From Nemertoderma westbladi (taxonomy: Eukaryota > Xenacoelomorpha > Nemertodermatida > Nemertodermatidae): a DNA stretch of 64,000 bases. Location of the stretch: assembly GCA_032718475.1 (NCBI GenBank), contig JAUCBJ010007204.1, positions 1 through 64,000 on the forward strand, in the 5' to 3' direction. Under the pieces are notes generated by a model. The model was given only the letters and a program-made list of their open reading frames with translations, was not told where the DNA came from and made no database searches. The position numbers and the translations under genes were made by a program. Below are positions 20,884-30,722 of this stretch, in pieces; positions within the stretch are counted from its first letter, which is position 1, and every line of letters starts with the position of its first letter.

Positions 20884-23800
20884 ATGACGGAATTGATAGA
20901 AGATGACCTTGGTATCAGGGAGCGATATACTCTACCTTTACAAGCGTTTGTGGATAGCTTGATACGCGGTGAAGCCGATCCGACTATTACGGAGGACGAT
21001 GGTCGTTATATCGAACCGCCGATGTCCCAGGAACAACTTACGCGTGAATTGGACTATAGAAAATTCACCGCTCGCTATACGAATCGTAATGGTACGTATA
21101 TGGACTTCTTAACTACCGGCCATCCTACCGATTTACATGATACGGAAGATGTAGACACCGAAAGGGAAATGGTTTTATTTAAATATCATGCCCAGCGGAA
21201 TCGTAATGATAAACCGAGAATAGAACACGAGAACTCTATTCGCAACCTACTCGACAGAGAAAACGTTGAAGAACCCGATAAGCGCCTCAACTTCAACGAC
21301 TACTTGGAATTTTTGAGAGAAACCTATCTCAATATTGCCAGTCAACAGAACCTAGAGACTCGATATCCTCAAGGTATACATCACGATCCCATGGTAGAAC
21401 TCAAACGACTCTATTTCACCATGATGTATCTTACCGCAGATCGTCCACTGCCTGTTGTCCCGGACAGCTTTGAACAAATGGAAGAGTATTGCAAAACTGG
21501 AGAACGATCACCCGCGTTTCCTCTGCAGGACGTACGTCTTTGGTATTATTGTGACTCATGTCCTAGACCTAACCAGCAAACGGAAAGACATAAACATCCG
21601 CGGAGACGTTGTGCTAAACACAGTTTTACGCGTTATACTTACGGGAGTTTCGAGCGAAACCTGTTCGACGTATCACCTACGATCGCCCGTCTAAAACGCT
21701 CGCTAAATAAACCCATGATCAGAGTTCCGGAATACTCGGTCAGGCCTCCCCATTTCCCCGTGAGACCTCAAACTCTTGATCCTAACAGTATCACTGATCC
21801 TCCCGAGTTATACTCACTGTTCAAAGATTTGGTGTTACCCGAGCAGTTAATCGGTGGTGTTCCAGCGGTAGGTTCGTTAGATATTCGACCATCCTATTTA
21901 ACCGCATTGGGACGCGGGCATCTAACATCGCCATTTAATCCTTACAATCGGCCAGGATTAACTCCGATACAACCTGCCACGGAAGTCGAGGAGAGTGTCA
22001 TCAGAAACGCTCTAGACGCCATCCGACAGAAAATCGGAAAGGGAACCCAGGATTTTCTAGAGAAACGTAAATTACAGCAGCAGGTCCAATCGGTGAAAGA
22101 GTTAGCCTTGCCGCAGTTTGATAGAGAAATCCAAAACCTCGAAGAGGACATCGAGCTTGGACGTACGTATTCTCTACAGGAGTTTCTAGAAGAACGCTTA
22201 CAGAAACAAGCGGAGGAAAATCAACTAGAGGAGAAACATACGGAAATGGATGAGAGAGAAGAAGCCGCTTTAGCCCAACCCGAAGCTCAGATACTCATAA
22301 CCGATCTCTACTCTAAAACCGTCCGTCATCCCTCGATGGTTCCGCATTTCGGAGATAAACTTTTCGCAAAGATACAACCCCAACCGGTTGATATCAGCAT
22401 AAGATCGCAAAATCTTATCGCCGACGCTCCTATGTTACAGCGTCCGCCAATCGAGGCCGCTCGAGTTGACGGTATACTCGTTGAACCTCCGGACAATCGA
22501 GCGGATCTTGTCCGTCGTATGGTACACGATGTCAACATACGCGCTAGACCTTTACAGAACTCTTTTTATGGAATTAAAGACCACCCTTATTACGTTAATC
22601 TGACTCAATATTATATGGTCAAACCAGAAGATCCGACGCATAATTTAAAGTTTCTACCACTAATAAATCCTCTGGACATTGTCGAACTCGAACAATTACA
22701 AAAACATCTGGATCAGTTAGTAAAGGTAAACTCATTTCGAAAACCATATAACGTTTCTCGAATAGAGAAGGATACAGAACCTCCTTATAATCTCGATGGA
22801 TTTATTAAAACTCGATTAGTCCATTGGAATCTAGACGTATTATTCGAGGAGGAGAAAATACAACGATATGGAAATGTGGAGACGTATACCACTCGATACC
22901 TGAAGTATAGTGATCTCCCTGACGCTAATCAATGCGCCACCTTGTGGCATCCGGTAGGGATGACCCTCGAGAACGCCACCAAAGAGTGGAATGAAACTCT
23001 TAATATCATTGAGATGTATGGCGTTGTTACTTACGATAACGAAGGTAGCGTTCCAACCGGAGAATTAGGAACTACGCGCATGATACACATACGCGGATTA
23101 GCTGGTTCCACTCACGTGTTTACGCGAGCGTGTTCCGACGTGATAGATTATTCCTTTGAAACTCTCACCGAAACGCAAAAGAATCTCCGACATGGACAAT
23201 TCGAACTCGCGCAGCGTTACGTCATTGATACCGAACGCAAACCGGCCATGGGTATCGATGGATCAATGTTACCCCAGCCCGTTCTCGAGATGTTATTCAA
23301 CGAAAGAATCATTAAAATCGGCTCAGCTGTTTACGGAGATCTCCAAAACGACTTTCGGAATATGGAAAATATCCCCTATCCTTTCGTGGATACTCAGCTG
23401 ATAGCTCCTTGGGCCGAAGGCCGAGGTTTCTTCCGCACCATGTATGCTAATGCGTCTAGCGACATTACAAAGGTGCAACGAACTTCCATCGGACATCTTG
23501 CTTTTCAGGAATACGGATGGAATTTCAAGGTCGGAAACCCCATCAACTATCAACAAGTATACGGAGACCATTATTCTCGATTATACTTTGACGGACCGTT
23601 GACCGCACCTGGCGCCGTGTATAGCTTCATGAGTGTTCCACTCCGCCCCTCCTTAGCTATCTACACGATCTTCGAAAACACCGCACTTTCCGGTTGGCTA
23701 GCCGATGTGTGCAGTCGTACTATACGCGCCCATCCATTAATCCTTGGGACCAAACTCGCTAAGCTAGATGAACATAATAAATTCATCCGCTTTGAATGTT

Positions 23801-25137
23801 TCCGACGGTTTTTAACCCCGTTTCGCAATGTGGATAGCCAATTCAAAGACCGCGCTTTGACCAAGCTCAGCTTAAGAGACTCGGCTGCGGAGAAGTTAGA
23901 TAGTGCTGGATTTGCTATTTTCAAAGACGTTTGTATAATAAACCTGCACTCCTCGGTTATCCAAAGACCTCGGATCCCCACAGGTTATTCTGTCGTGGAA
24001 ATTCAGACGGTAGGTCCACTTGAAGAAACGGCCATACCTACCTCAACTATACAAGGGGAAGACGAACCCATATGTTTAGAATCTGAAGAGATTCAGCCCC
24101 CCACGTCTCGGAGTAGCGATAGCGACTACATATTGGAATGGTATCAAGGTCCACAGTGTCTCACTGCGTATGATTATCGCCATGCCAATTATGTTTCTCG
24201 ACAACGCTGTCGGCTGTGCGCATCGAGAGACCATATTACGTCTATGGACACCAACGATCTCTGTTCCTATTTCCACGAGCAACCGTCGATGGAAATCTAT
24301 TGTGCATATTGTCGGCTTAATAATTTGCATATTTTTGCTGTCTGTCCCCAATTTATGACTCAATGCCATCATTGTCAATTAAAAGGACACGCCAGCTTTG
24401 ATTGTCCCTTTAATCATGATTTAGAGAGCGTAGATGAAATGATTGTACTACATTATATCAGAGCTTGGGAAGCGAACGCTGATTTACATTGTGATTCACG
24501 CCATCGCTATTACCCTGGACGCGCTTACGAAGGAGTTTATGCGTTCCATCCTTATTTGTTTGCCTCCGTCGAGCAGAAATCACGCCTATCAAGTTATGAA
24601 CTATTGAAACGCGTTGGAGAATGTATTTCAACTAAATATGTACGCAAATTTCTCAGGAGCATTAATCCGAGTGACATCAATTCTTACAACTTAATAAACT
24701 TTATCCGTCAAGATCCGGCCTATGGAGACTTGTTTGTCAACTCACACCCCGAGTTACAGGAAGTGTATCGACGGCCTTACGAGTATCGAGCCCGCGAACG
24801 CGAGTTGGAAAGAACCATTAAACCAAGGAAGTTTCTAACTGCCTATGGTCCACCCACGGCCCTCGTTCAGACCACTCATAAAGGACCCGTAAGAGAGGCT
24901 GTCTTGAAACGAGCTCTTAAAGCCGTTAGACCCCTCTCCCCGGACGTTGATGTCAATCAACCCGGTACGTCGACCGGCGGATATACCGATCGTAATCCCA
25001 TACCTTCTGATGCAATCATATTGCACCCTTCACCCAGGAGTTATAGCCCTCCTTGTAAAGTGGCTCGCCCCAAAGAGAAAAGGACTCTTGCTAGCCTTAA
25101 AAAACTGCGTAAACGCCGTCCGCGCAAGAAAGACTAA
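20884..25137 (+). CDS. 1417-aa LTR-element protein with zinc knuckles and exonuclease-like region
   Basis: Not recognised as a whole. Intact, no signal peptide and no membrane segment, so not an envelope protein. Residues about 388-470 are charged and helical (likely coiled coil). Residues about 712-935 resemble the order of a DEDD 3'-5' exonuclease of the WRN/EXD type: YDNEG (D718, E720) as motif I; a LPQPVLEMLFNERIIKIGS stretch leading to GD at 818-819 as motif II; VDTQL (D836); and YSFMS (Y913, S917) where YxxxD is expected. The last Asp is Ser, and the spacing between motifs I and II (about 100 residues) is longer than usual, so catalysis is doubtful. Three Cys/His clusters follow (C1109/C1112/H1117/C1127, C1140/C1143/H1149/C1154, and C1161/C1164/H1169/C1174, a perfect CX2CX4HX4C). 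The C-terminal 24 residues are strongly basic (RKRRPRKKD), a nuclear signal or nucleic-acid-binding tail. Inference: a nucleic-acid-binding partner of the gag particle. Confidence 0.85.
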   Translation: MTELIEDDLGIRERYTLPLQAFVDSLIRGEADPTITEDDGRYIEPPMSQEQLTRELDYRKFTARYTNRNGTYMDFLTTGHPTDLHDTEDVDTEREMVLFKYHAQRNRNDKPRIEHENSIRNLLDRENVEEPDKRLNFNDYLEFLRETYLNIASQQNLETRYPQGIHHDPMVELKRLYFTMMYLTADRPLPVVPDSFEQMEEYCKTGERSPAFPLQDVRLWYYCDSCPRPNQQTERHKHPRRRCAKHSFTRYTYGSFERNLFDVSPTIARLKRSLNKPMIRVPEYSVRPPHFPVRPQTLDPNSITDPPELYSLFKDLVLPEQLIGGVPAVGSLDIRPSYLTALGRGHLTSPFNPYNRPGLTPIQPATEVEESVIRNALDAIRQKIGKGTQDFLEKRKLQQQVQSVKELALPQFDREIQNLEEDIELGRTYSLQEFLEERLQKQAEENQLEEKHTEMDEREEAALAQPEAQILITDLYSKTVRHPSMVPHFGDKLFAKIQPQPVDISIRSQNLIADAPMLQRPPIEAARVDGILVEPPDNRADLVRRMVHDVNIRARPLQNSFYGIKDHPYYVNLTQYYMVKPEDPTHNLKFLPLINPLDIVELEQLQKHLDQLVKVNSFRKPYNVSRIEKDTEPPYNLDGFIKTRLVHWNLDVLFEEEKIQRYGNVETYTTRYLKYSDLPDANQCATLWHPVGMTLENATKEWNETLNIIEMYGVVTYDNEGSVPTGELGTTRMIHIRGLAGSTHVFTRACSDVIDYSFETLTETQKNLRHGQFELAQRYVIDTERKPAMGIDGSMLPQPVLEMLFNERIIKIGSAVYGDLQNDFRNMENIPYPFVDTQLIAPWAEGRGFFRTMYANASSDITKVQRTSIGHLAFQEYGWNFKVGNPINYQQVYGDHYSRLYFDGPLTAPGAVYSFMSVPLRPSLAIYTIFENTALSGWLADVCSRTIRAHPLILGTKLAKLDEHNKFIRFECFRRFLTPFRNVDSQFKDRALTKLSLRDSAAEKLDSAGFAIFKDVCIINLHSSVIQRPRIPTGYSVVEIQTVGPLEETAIPTSTIQGEDEPICLESEEIQPPTSRSSDSDYILEWYQGPQCLTAYDYRHANYVSRQRCRLCASRDHITSMDTNDLCSYFHEQPSMEIYCAYCRLNNLHIFAVCPQFMTQCHHCQLKGHASFDCPFNHDLESVDEMIVLHYIRAWEANADLHCDSRHRYYPGRAYEGVYAFHPYLFASVEQKSRLSSYELLKRVGECISTKYVRKFLRSINPSDINSYNLINFIRQDPAYGDLFVNSHPELQEVYRRPYEYRARERELERTIKPRKFLTAYGPPTALVQTTHKGPVREAVLKRALKAVRPLSPDVDVNQPGTSTGGYTDRNPIPSDAIILHPSPRSYSPPCKVARPKEKRTLASLKKLRKRRPRKKD

Positions 25138-25206
25138 CTGTTTAGAGTATTTTTATATTTTAGAAACTGTGATTTTGTATATTTTATAGACTTAAATCCT
25201 ATTTTC

Positions 25207-25215
25207 TGGGAGCGG
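25207..25215 (+). promoter_or_regulatory. Candidate polypurine tract
   Basis: tgggagcgg directly adjoins the 3' LTR, the position where plus-strand synthesis is primed. It is short and has one C, but the exact 9-mer also occurs at 20200-20208. Confidence 0.6.
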
Positions 25216-26413
25216 TGTAAAAGCTTTTGTGGGATAACTGATTCGTTTGCCTTGCTGGCCAGTTCCCCCCCGGTCGCTAGAATACTCTAAAAGGGATCTA
25301 TAGGTAAAATAGTGCAAGCTACCAGCTTATTGGCTGATGGGCTGTACGAAGGTATCTGGGTTCTGTTCGATCGGCCAACCAGCTTAGGGAGGTTGCCTTA
25401 GCCCTGCTGTCCGTATCGGCCAATAGAATTTGAGTGGGCGTTGATTTTGACCTATCCCAGAGCTACTGAACTGAATTTCCTATCTGTATGCTCATCCTCT
25501 GTGTTGGACGGGAGCTTCGGGGAATAAGGGTAGTTGGTATCCTCGTATAGTTATTCTAGTCATATGATTCTTCATATGATTCTGTTGTTGTGTTCCCATT
25601 TTCCGCCATAACACCAGCTTTTGGGAAGAACTCCAGTAAAACTGCTTAAATTATCGAAAGTATAACTGTTACCTTACTTACCTTACCTAACTCACTTAAT
25701 TTAACTGCACTAATCATATTGTTTGTACTGTTATTTACCGTCAGTTATTAATTGTATATATTTGTTGATGAATTATTGCCCTTTGGAGAATACGGATAAA
25801 TCACCCAAAATTCCCAATTTTCTTGATACACTACAGGTTAGAGAGACAGGCTATACATAACAATTGCGATTTATATCAATGTGGTGTGTATTGAATCTAA
25901 TGTTATTTAGCAGACCCTACATGAGTCAATTGCTGCTCTCTTTATGTGTGATCAAGTTTACTGACGGTCGGCAGAGTAGTGTGCATGATTGTGAGTGTGA
26001 CTGGTAACAAAGCATTTCCTAAAGAATGCGCCTTATACTTTAATCATAAGCAGTATCGTTGCGTTTAGTATAAGTCCTAGTTCTGTTTAAATAGATAGAG
26101 CGCCACGTCCTAAAGGAACTGTTAATATTTCCCGAAAGCCAATAATATCTGTCAGAAATTAATTATTAAAGATCTATCGAATAATACAGTAGGTTTACAC
26201 TGCAACCTTACACTGCAATAATAAAATTTAAGCATCCGAATTCAGCCTCCCGGGTGTAGATCCATCGGGTGAATGATCGCGCATGGGCTGACTTCGGCTA
26301 ATGTTTTGTTTATTAGCATAAAAGATTGTCGTATGCTAAAGGTGTTTTAATTAACTAAAAGACATATAAATTTTGGCAGGTTAAACTGCTAAAGGTCTTC
26401 AAAAGCGCGAACA
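25216..26413 (+). repeat. 3' LTR (1198 bp)
   Basis: Nearly identical to 11093-12292. Differences seen: one fewer C in the run near 25268, cttactta in place of cttaactta, G to A in acaccrgctttt, C to A in attaamgatc, and T to G in aaakattgtcg. Confidence 0.95.
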
Positions 26414-26418
26414 ATGTG
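26414..26418. other. 5-bp target site duplication, right copy
   Basis: ATGTG directly after the 3' LTR, equal to 11088-11092. Confidence 0.9.
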
Positions 26419-26568
26419 TTGTTTTGCCTCTTTGGAAAATAACGAAAAAAACAGTTTTTTTCATTAACAAAATTTATTCTGAATGCTAGCCACTATTAGA
26501 AAATGTATCATTGTATCTTCCCAGACCTCTGTCGAAAAAATTAGGAGACGGGATCCATATAGAGGGAA

Positions 26569-27860
26569 ATGAGAAGGTTTTTTGCATTTTTCTCGAAACC
26601 ACATTTGTTGGTGAGTGTTGTTCTGGCTCTTTGGTCACGATATGAACAACGCAAGAATGCTCGCGAACGCTACCAACGGCGCATTGGTCGTTCCACCGAG
26701 GGGACACTGTCTGCTGTGCAATCGTCCTCTGCACTCCCTACCTTTTCCGGAGGTAGAAAGGTGCAGAGCCAAGGAGTGAGTGCTACGGTTTCTGTATCCG
26801 ATCCATCGATAGCCACTGCTGCGAACTATCTACATAATGTTAGTAGTGTCTCCACTGATGATGAAGTTTCTCTTTCTAGTCCCCAAAACCTAGGAATGAG
26901 AAATGCGACGACCAATATCCAGGAATCTGGTGATGTAGTTAGTGAGTTTTGTGTCGATCCGGTTGGTTCAGTCTTCACAGTCAGGTTGACTACGTCATCA
27001 ATCGGGTGATTGCCTAGGTAGTAGGCCTACTGGTAACTTTACTGTTTTAAACATAAATGCCCAGTGTATTAGAAACAAACTTAATGAGTTGCGTGTTAGG
27101 GTTGCATTAATAAAACCTGATATAATTGCAGTGACTGAAACCTGGTTAGATAATACAATTCATAATGAAGCCCTTTCTATATTGAATTATGACTTATATA
27201 GATGTGATAGAGATACCGATGGTGGTGGTGCTGCACTTTATATACGACAGTCTAATATGTTTTCAGTTGAAATAGTTAACCCAGGCAATATCTGTTTTGA
27301 TGAGTTTATCTGTTTACGTATAAATCAGAATAATGGTCGTAATTTTACAGTTTGCTGTATTTACCGCTCTACAGCATCTTCGCATGCTAATGACACAGCT
27401 TTGCATGTTTTAATTGACAAGTTACTTGTTAATTGTGGTTGTGAAATTTTGTTTACCGGTGATTTTAATTTCCCTCATATAGATTGGGAAAATTTGTGTA
27501 CATTACCTAGGGCAAGGCAATTTGAGCGCGATTTTCTCGAATTTGTTCTTGATAATAATCTTTCTCAACACGTTTTTGAAAACACGAGACTGGATAGAAA
27601 CCATATTTTGAGTTCTAGATTAGACTTATTTTTTACTAAATCCATTTATTCAATTTCTGATGTACGTGTACTCTGTCCTCTTGGGAAGTCTGACCATAGT
27701 GTGGTGCATGCGGTCTTGAATGTACACCGGGATATTAGTGAACCTACTCGGACGTACTTAAGATATGACAAGGGTGATTACGACAACTGGCGAACATCCC
27801 TCCGTGACATTGACTGGGATGACTGTCTGGAAGGCAAGGACGCTGACCAGGCATGGACTG
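26569..27860 (+). pseudogene. CR1-like LINE endonuclease fragment, cut by an LTR insertion
   Basis: From about 27026 to 27860 the translation is a CR1/Jockey-type endonuclease: LNINAQCIRNKLNELR, DIIAVTETWLD, LFTGDFNFPHIDW, and KSDHSVVHAVL are the expected catalytic landmarks in order. The segment ends in DDCLEGKDADQAWT exactly where the LTR at 27861 begins, so the RT part is missing. The upstream frame (26569-27009, 146 codons) is in a different phase and has no recognised domain; it may be the end of a LINE ORF1 or unrelated. Its first 90 bases belong to the inverted repeat that also occurs at about 10740-10800. Confidence 0.8.
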
Positions 27861-29057
27861 TGTAATGGCTTTTGCGGATCTAACTAGTTATTTTCCCCGC
27901 AAAGTACTCTGTAGGTGTTTTAACGGACATAAAAAGCCGTTTCCTTACTGTACCGGTGTTTTAGTGGACATAAAAGCCATTTCTTCTATATGTGTACTTT
28001 AGCGGACATAACTACTGTGTACTTTAGCGGACATAACTAGCGATCTTATGTCGCAATAGCCAAAATCCTCTTGACACAGTGTAGTTACTATGACGACGGC
28101 TAACAGCTGATCTGTACACGTGGAGGTTTTCCTTTGTTCTCTGTCGTTTCTTTGTTCGGTCGACCAATCAGAGCGTTTTTTTTGACTCTGTGTTGGAGGT
28201 TGTATACAGAAACTCAGGAATTGAGTCAGTATGTGCATTTGGTCCTGGGCCCAGAAGACCGGCTTTGGAATCTCTGTGTTTTCAGTCTTTAGCCCAACAT
28301 TAGTAGGCTTAATTATAGAACGTATATCTGTTATCTTACAAACCACAAACCAATTCATATCTACAAACACCGCATTTTACTGCTATTTACTGTCGGTCAT
28401 TAATTATATCAGTTGTTTGATGGAATATTATTATATTGGATAATATCGATAAATTAATCATAAAACCCTCAATCTTCTTGATATACTGAAGGTAAGAGAG
28501 ACCGGTTACATATAACGATTGCGACTTACATTAAAGTGGTTTTGAAGTGAATCTAATGCTATTTCATAGGCACTACATGTATTGGTTGTTGTTCTCTTTA
28601 TATGTGACTAAAATTAGTGAAGGTCGGCAGATCGGTGTGCAGCATTGTGCAGTATTCTGTATGATTGTGACTGATAACAAAGCATCTCCTAAAGAATGCG
28701 CCATATACGTGAATCCATAGCCATCCCGTTGTGTCTAGTTAAAGTCATAACTCTGTTTATATATTTAGAGCGCCACGTCCTAAAGGAACTGTTAATATTT
28801 CCCGAAAGTTAATAATATTTGTCAGAGATTATATATTACGATCAGTCGAATAATACAGTAGAGTAGGCCTACACCGCAATAAGGTTAGGCTTCCGAATCC
28901 AGTCTCCCGGGTATATCCAAGGGGTGAATGGTCGCGCATAGACTGGCTTCGGCTAATGTAGTGTATCAAATACTCGTCATAGGCTAAAGTCGATTTATTA
29001 TCTAGAAGACATCCAAATTTGGCAGGTTAAACTGCTAAAGGTCTAAAAGCGCAAACA
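27861..29057 (+). repeat. 5' LTR of the second element (1197 bp)
   Basis: Starts TGTAATGGCTTTTGCGG and ends GCGCAAACA, the same ends as the first element with substitutions. The first 400 bp are much diverged and include a short tandem tactttagcggacataact. The 3' two thirds align well with the other LTRs (for example gcgccacgtcctaaaggaac at 28770). Confidence 0.88.
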
Positions 29058-30722
29058 ATAACAGATATAGCTTCTGTATTGCAGTAGGCAATAAAGCTGA
29101 AGTACCGGTCAACCGGTACCTAGTAGGCCTGACTACCTAACCACCCGGACTGGTACCTACAGCAGTACAGGTACCGTACAGCAGTATTATTTCGATTGTG
29201 ATATATTGTATATTGTAGGCTGTTAGGGGATTAGGGATTGATCACCCCTTATTCCTTTGTATGGTTTACTTATTTCTGTCAGTTTTATTTATTTGTAGGC
29301 CAATATTGAGCAGAAGGCGTGTAAGCCTGCTCAGATTGTACAGATAATTTGTAGGCTGGACTGTTGTCTGACTGTCGTTAAGTCTGAAGGGACTGTAGTG
29401 TGTGTAGAGCGTATGTCCGAAAAAGTACTAGTTAGGAAAGTAGGGGCTTCCAGTGCTGTGAGGTAAACCCCCTCGAAAGAATAAGTCGTACTACTCGGTT
29501 AGAACGCATACTAACTAACCATTTCGGAGTCTGCATATACTGTAGTTTATTTAGGCTTGATAGTAGTCTGTCAGCGTTTGGTCTGTATTTTGTTTGAGTA
29601 GTCTGTACGCGTAGCGTAATATTTATTATTCAGAGTTTATGCGATTATTCGCAACATTCATATCCCCAAGTTAATTCCTACAGTAATTGTGCTTGTTATA
29701 TATACCGTTATAGTTAAACTAACCCCGGTACTACATCAGGGCTGCTTGGCGTAGGTAAAGACTGGTGATTTTGTGCCCCGGTCACTCCAGCAGATACCGT
29801 GGTTCTTTTAGCTATTCAAGTATTTTTAACTACTGATTATTGGTTGTATAAGTACTTGTACCTAATTTAGGGTTTAGTGTACAGTGCTTTCCGAAGGTAA
29901 TTAGTGTGTAGGCAGTGTATTTGTGTTGTAAAGTGGTTAATAGGCACGTTGGTTCTCGTAGACCGCGGTAATTAACTTCTAGGTAGGAACACTCCGTGAT
30001 ACATAACGTAGTACTTATAGCGATACGGCTATAAGTCGTCAGACGGTGGTATTTTTCCTATCTGGAAATATATTTATAAAATAGTAGGCCTGTCTTACAA
30101 CAATTAGGTCTCAATATCAGTTGGACTACTGCTCAAATAACAGTAATAAAGTAAGTAAAGTAACCAAGTAACCCCTAAAAATTCAGAAATTCAATTATTT
30201 AAAATAATTGACATACCGGTATTTACAATAGGCTTATTATATTTATTTCTATAAATTTAGGCTGAAATCATACCGGTATTCTGTAATTAATTCTAGTCTG
30301 TAATTATACTTATATATATACTATAAGTAAGCTGTATACCGATATTCACGATAGGCCTATTATATATTTATAAATTTAGGCTGAAATTATACCGGTATTC
30401 TGTAATTAATTCTAGTTCATAATTATACTTATATATACTATAAGTGTAAGCTGTATACCGGTATTCACAATAGGCCTATTATATATTTATATATATTTGT
30501 GCTGAAATTACATACCAGTATTCTGTGACAAACCTAGTCTGTAATAATACTTATATATATATACTATAGGTGTATACCGGTATTCTAATATATTATATAT
30601 ATATATCACGCTACACTGAGTAGCAGTATCGGTAATTAATTACTAGGCTAACAGTTGATACTGAATTACTAGACTTGCTTTAACTGTAATATAGCAGTAG
30701 GCATTCACCTGTACAAACAAAC
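29058..30722 (+). promoter_or_regulatory. Leader of the second element
   Basis: Homologous to 12293-14553 but shorter (about 1.67 kb). It has a single copy of the 288-bp unit that is duplicated in the first element, and several taccggtatt-containing blocks at 30200-30620. Confidence 0.75.

Larger units (their letters stand above)
11093..26413 (+). mobile_element. Complete 15.3-kb LTR retrotransposon without RT
   Basis: Bounded by two 1.2-kb LTRs that begin TGTAAAAGC and end GCGAACA (TG...CA), with a 5-bp ATGTG target duplication. The order is LTR, 2.26-kb leader, ORF1 (gag and aspartic protease of BEL/Pao type), 1.6-kb spacer, ORF2 (unknown, 1417 aa), purine-rich tract, LTR. Neither ORF nor the spacers contain reverse transcriptase, RNase H or integrase catalytic motifs. 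It is therefore a non-autonomous element, with both ORFs fully open, whose LTRs are almost identical. It must use RT and integrase from a helper, presumably an autonomous BEL/Pao relative not present in this window. Confidence 0.95.

Noticed and set aside
20884-25137. ORF2 as a retroviral-type envelope protein
   Set aside because: There is no signal peptide, no hydrophobic anchor and no fusion-type segment; zinc knuckles and a basic tail argue for a nucleic-acid-binding protein.
26569-27009. Independent host gene
   Set aside because: It overlaps an inverted repeat at its start, has no domain, and is directly followed by LINE endonuclease; more likely LINE 5' sequence.
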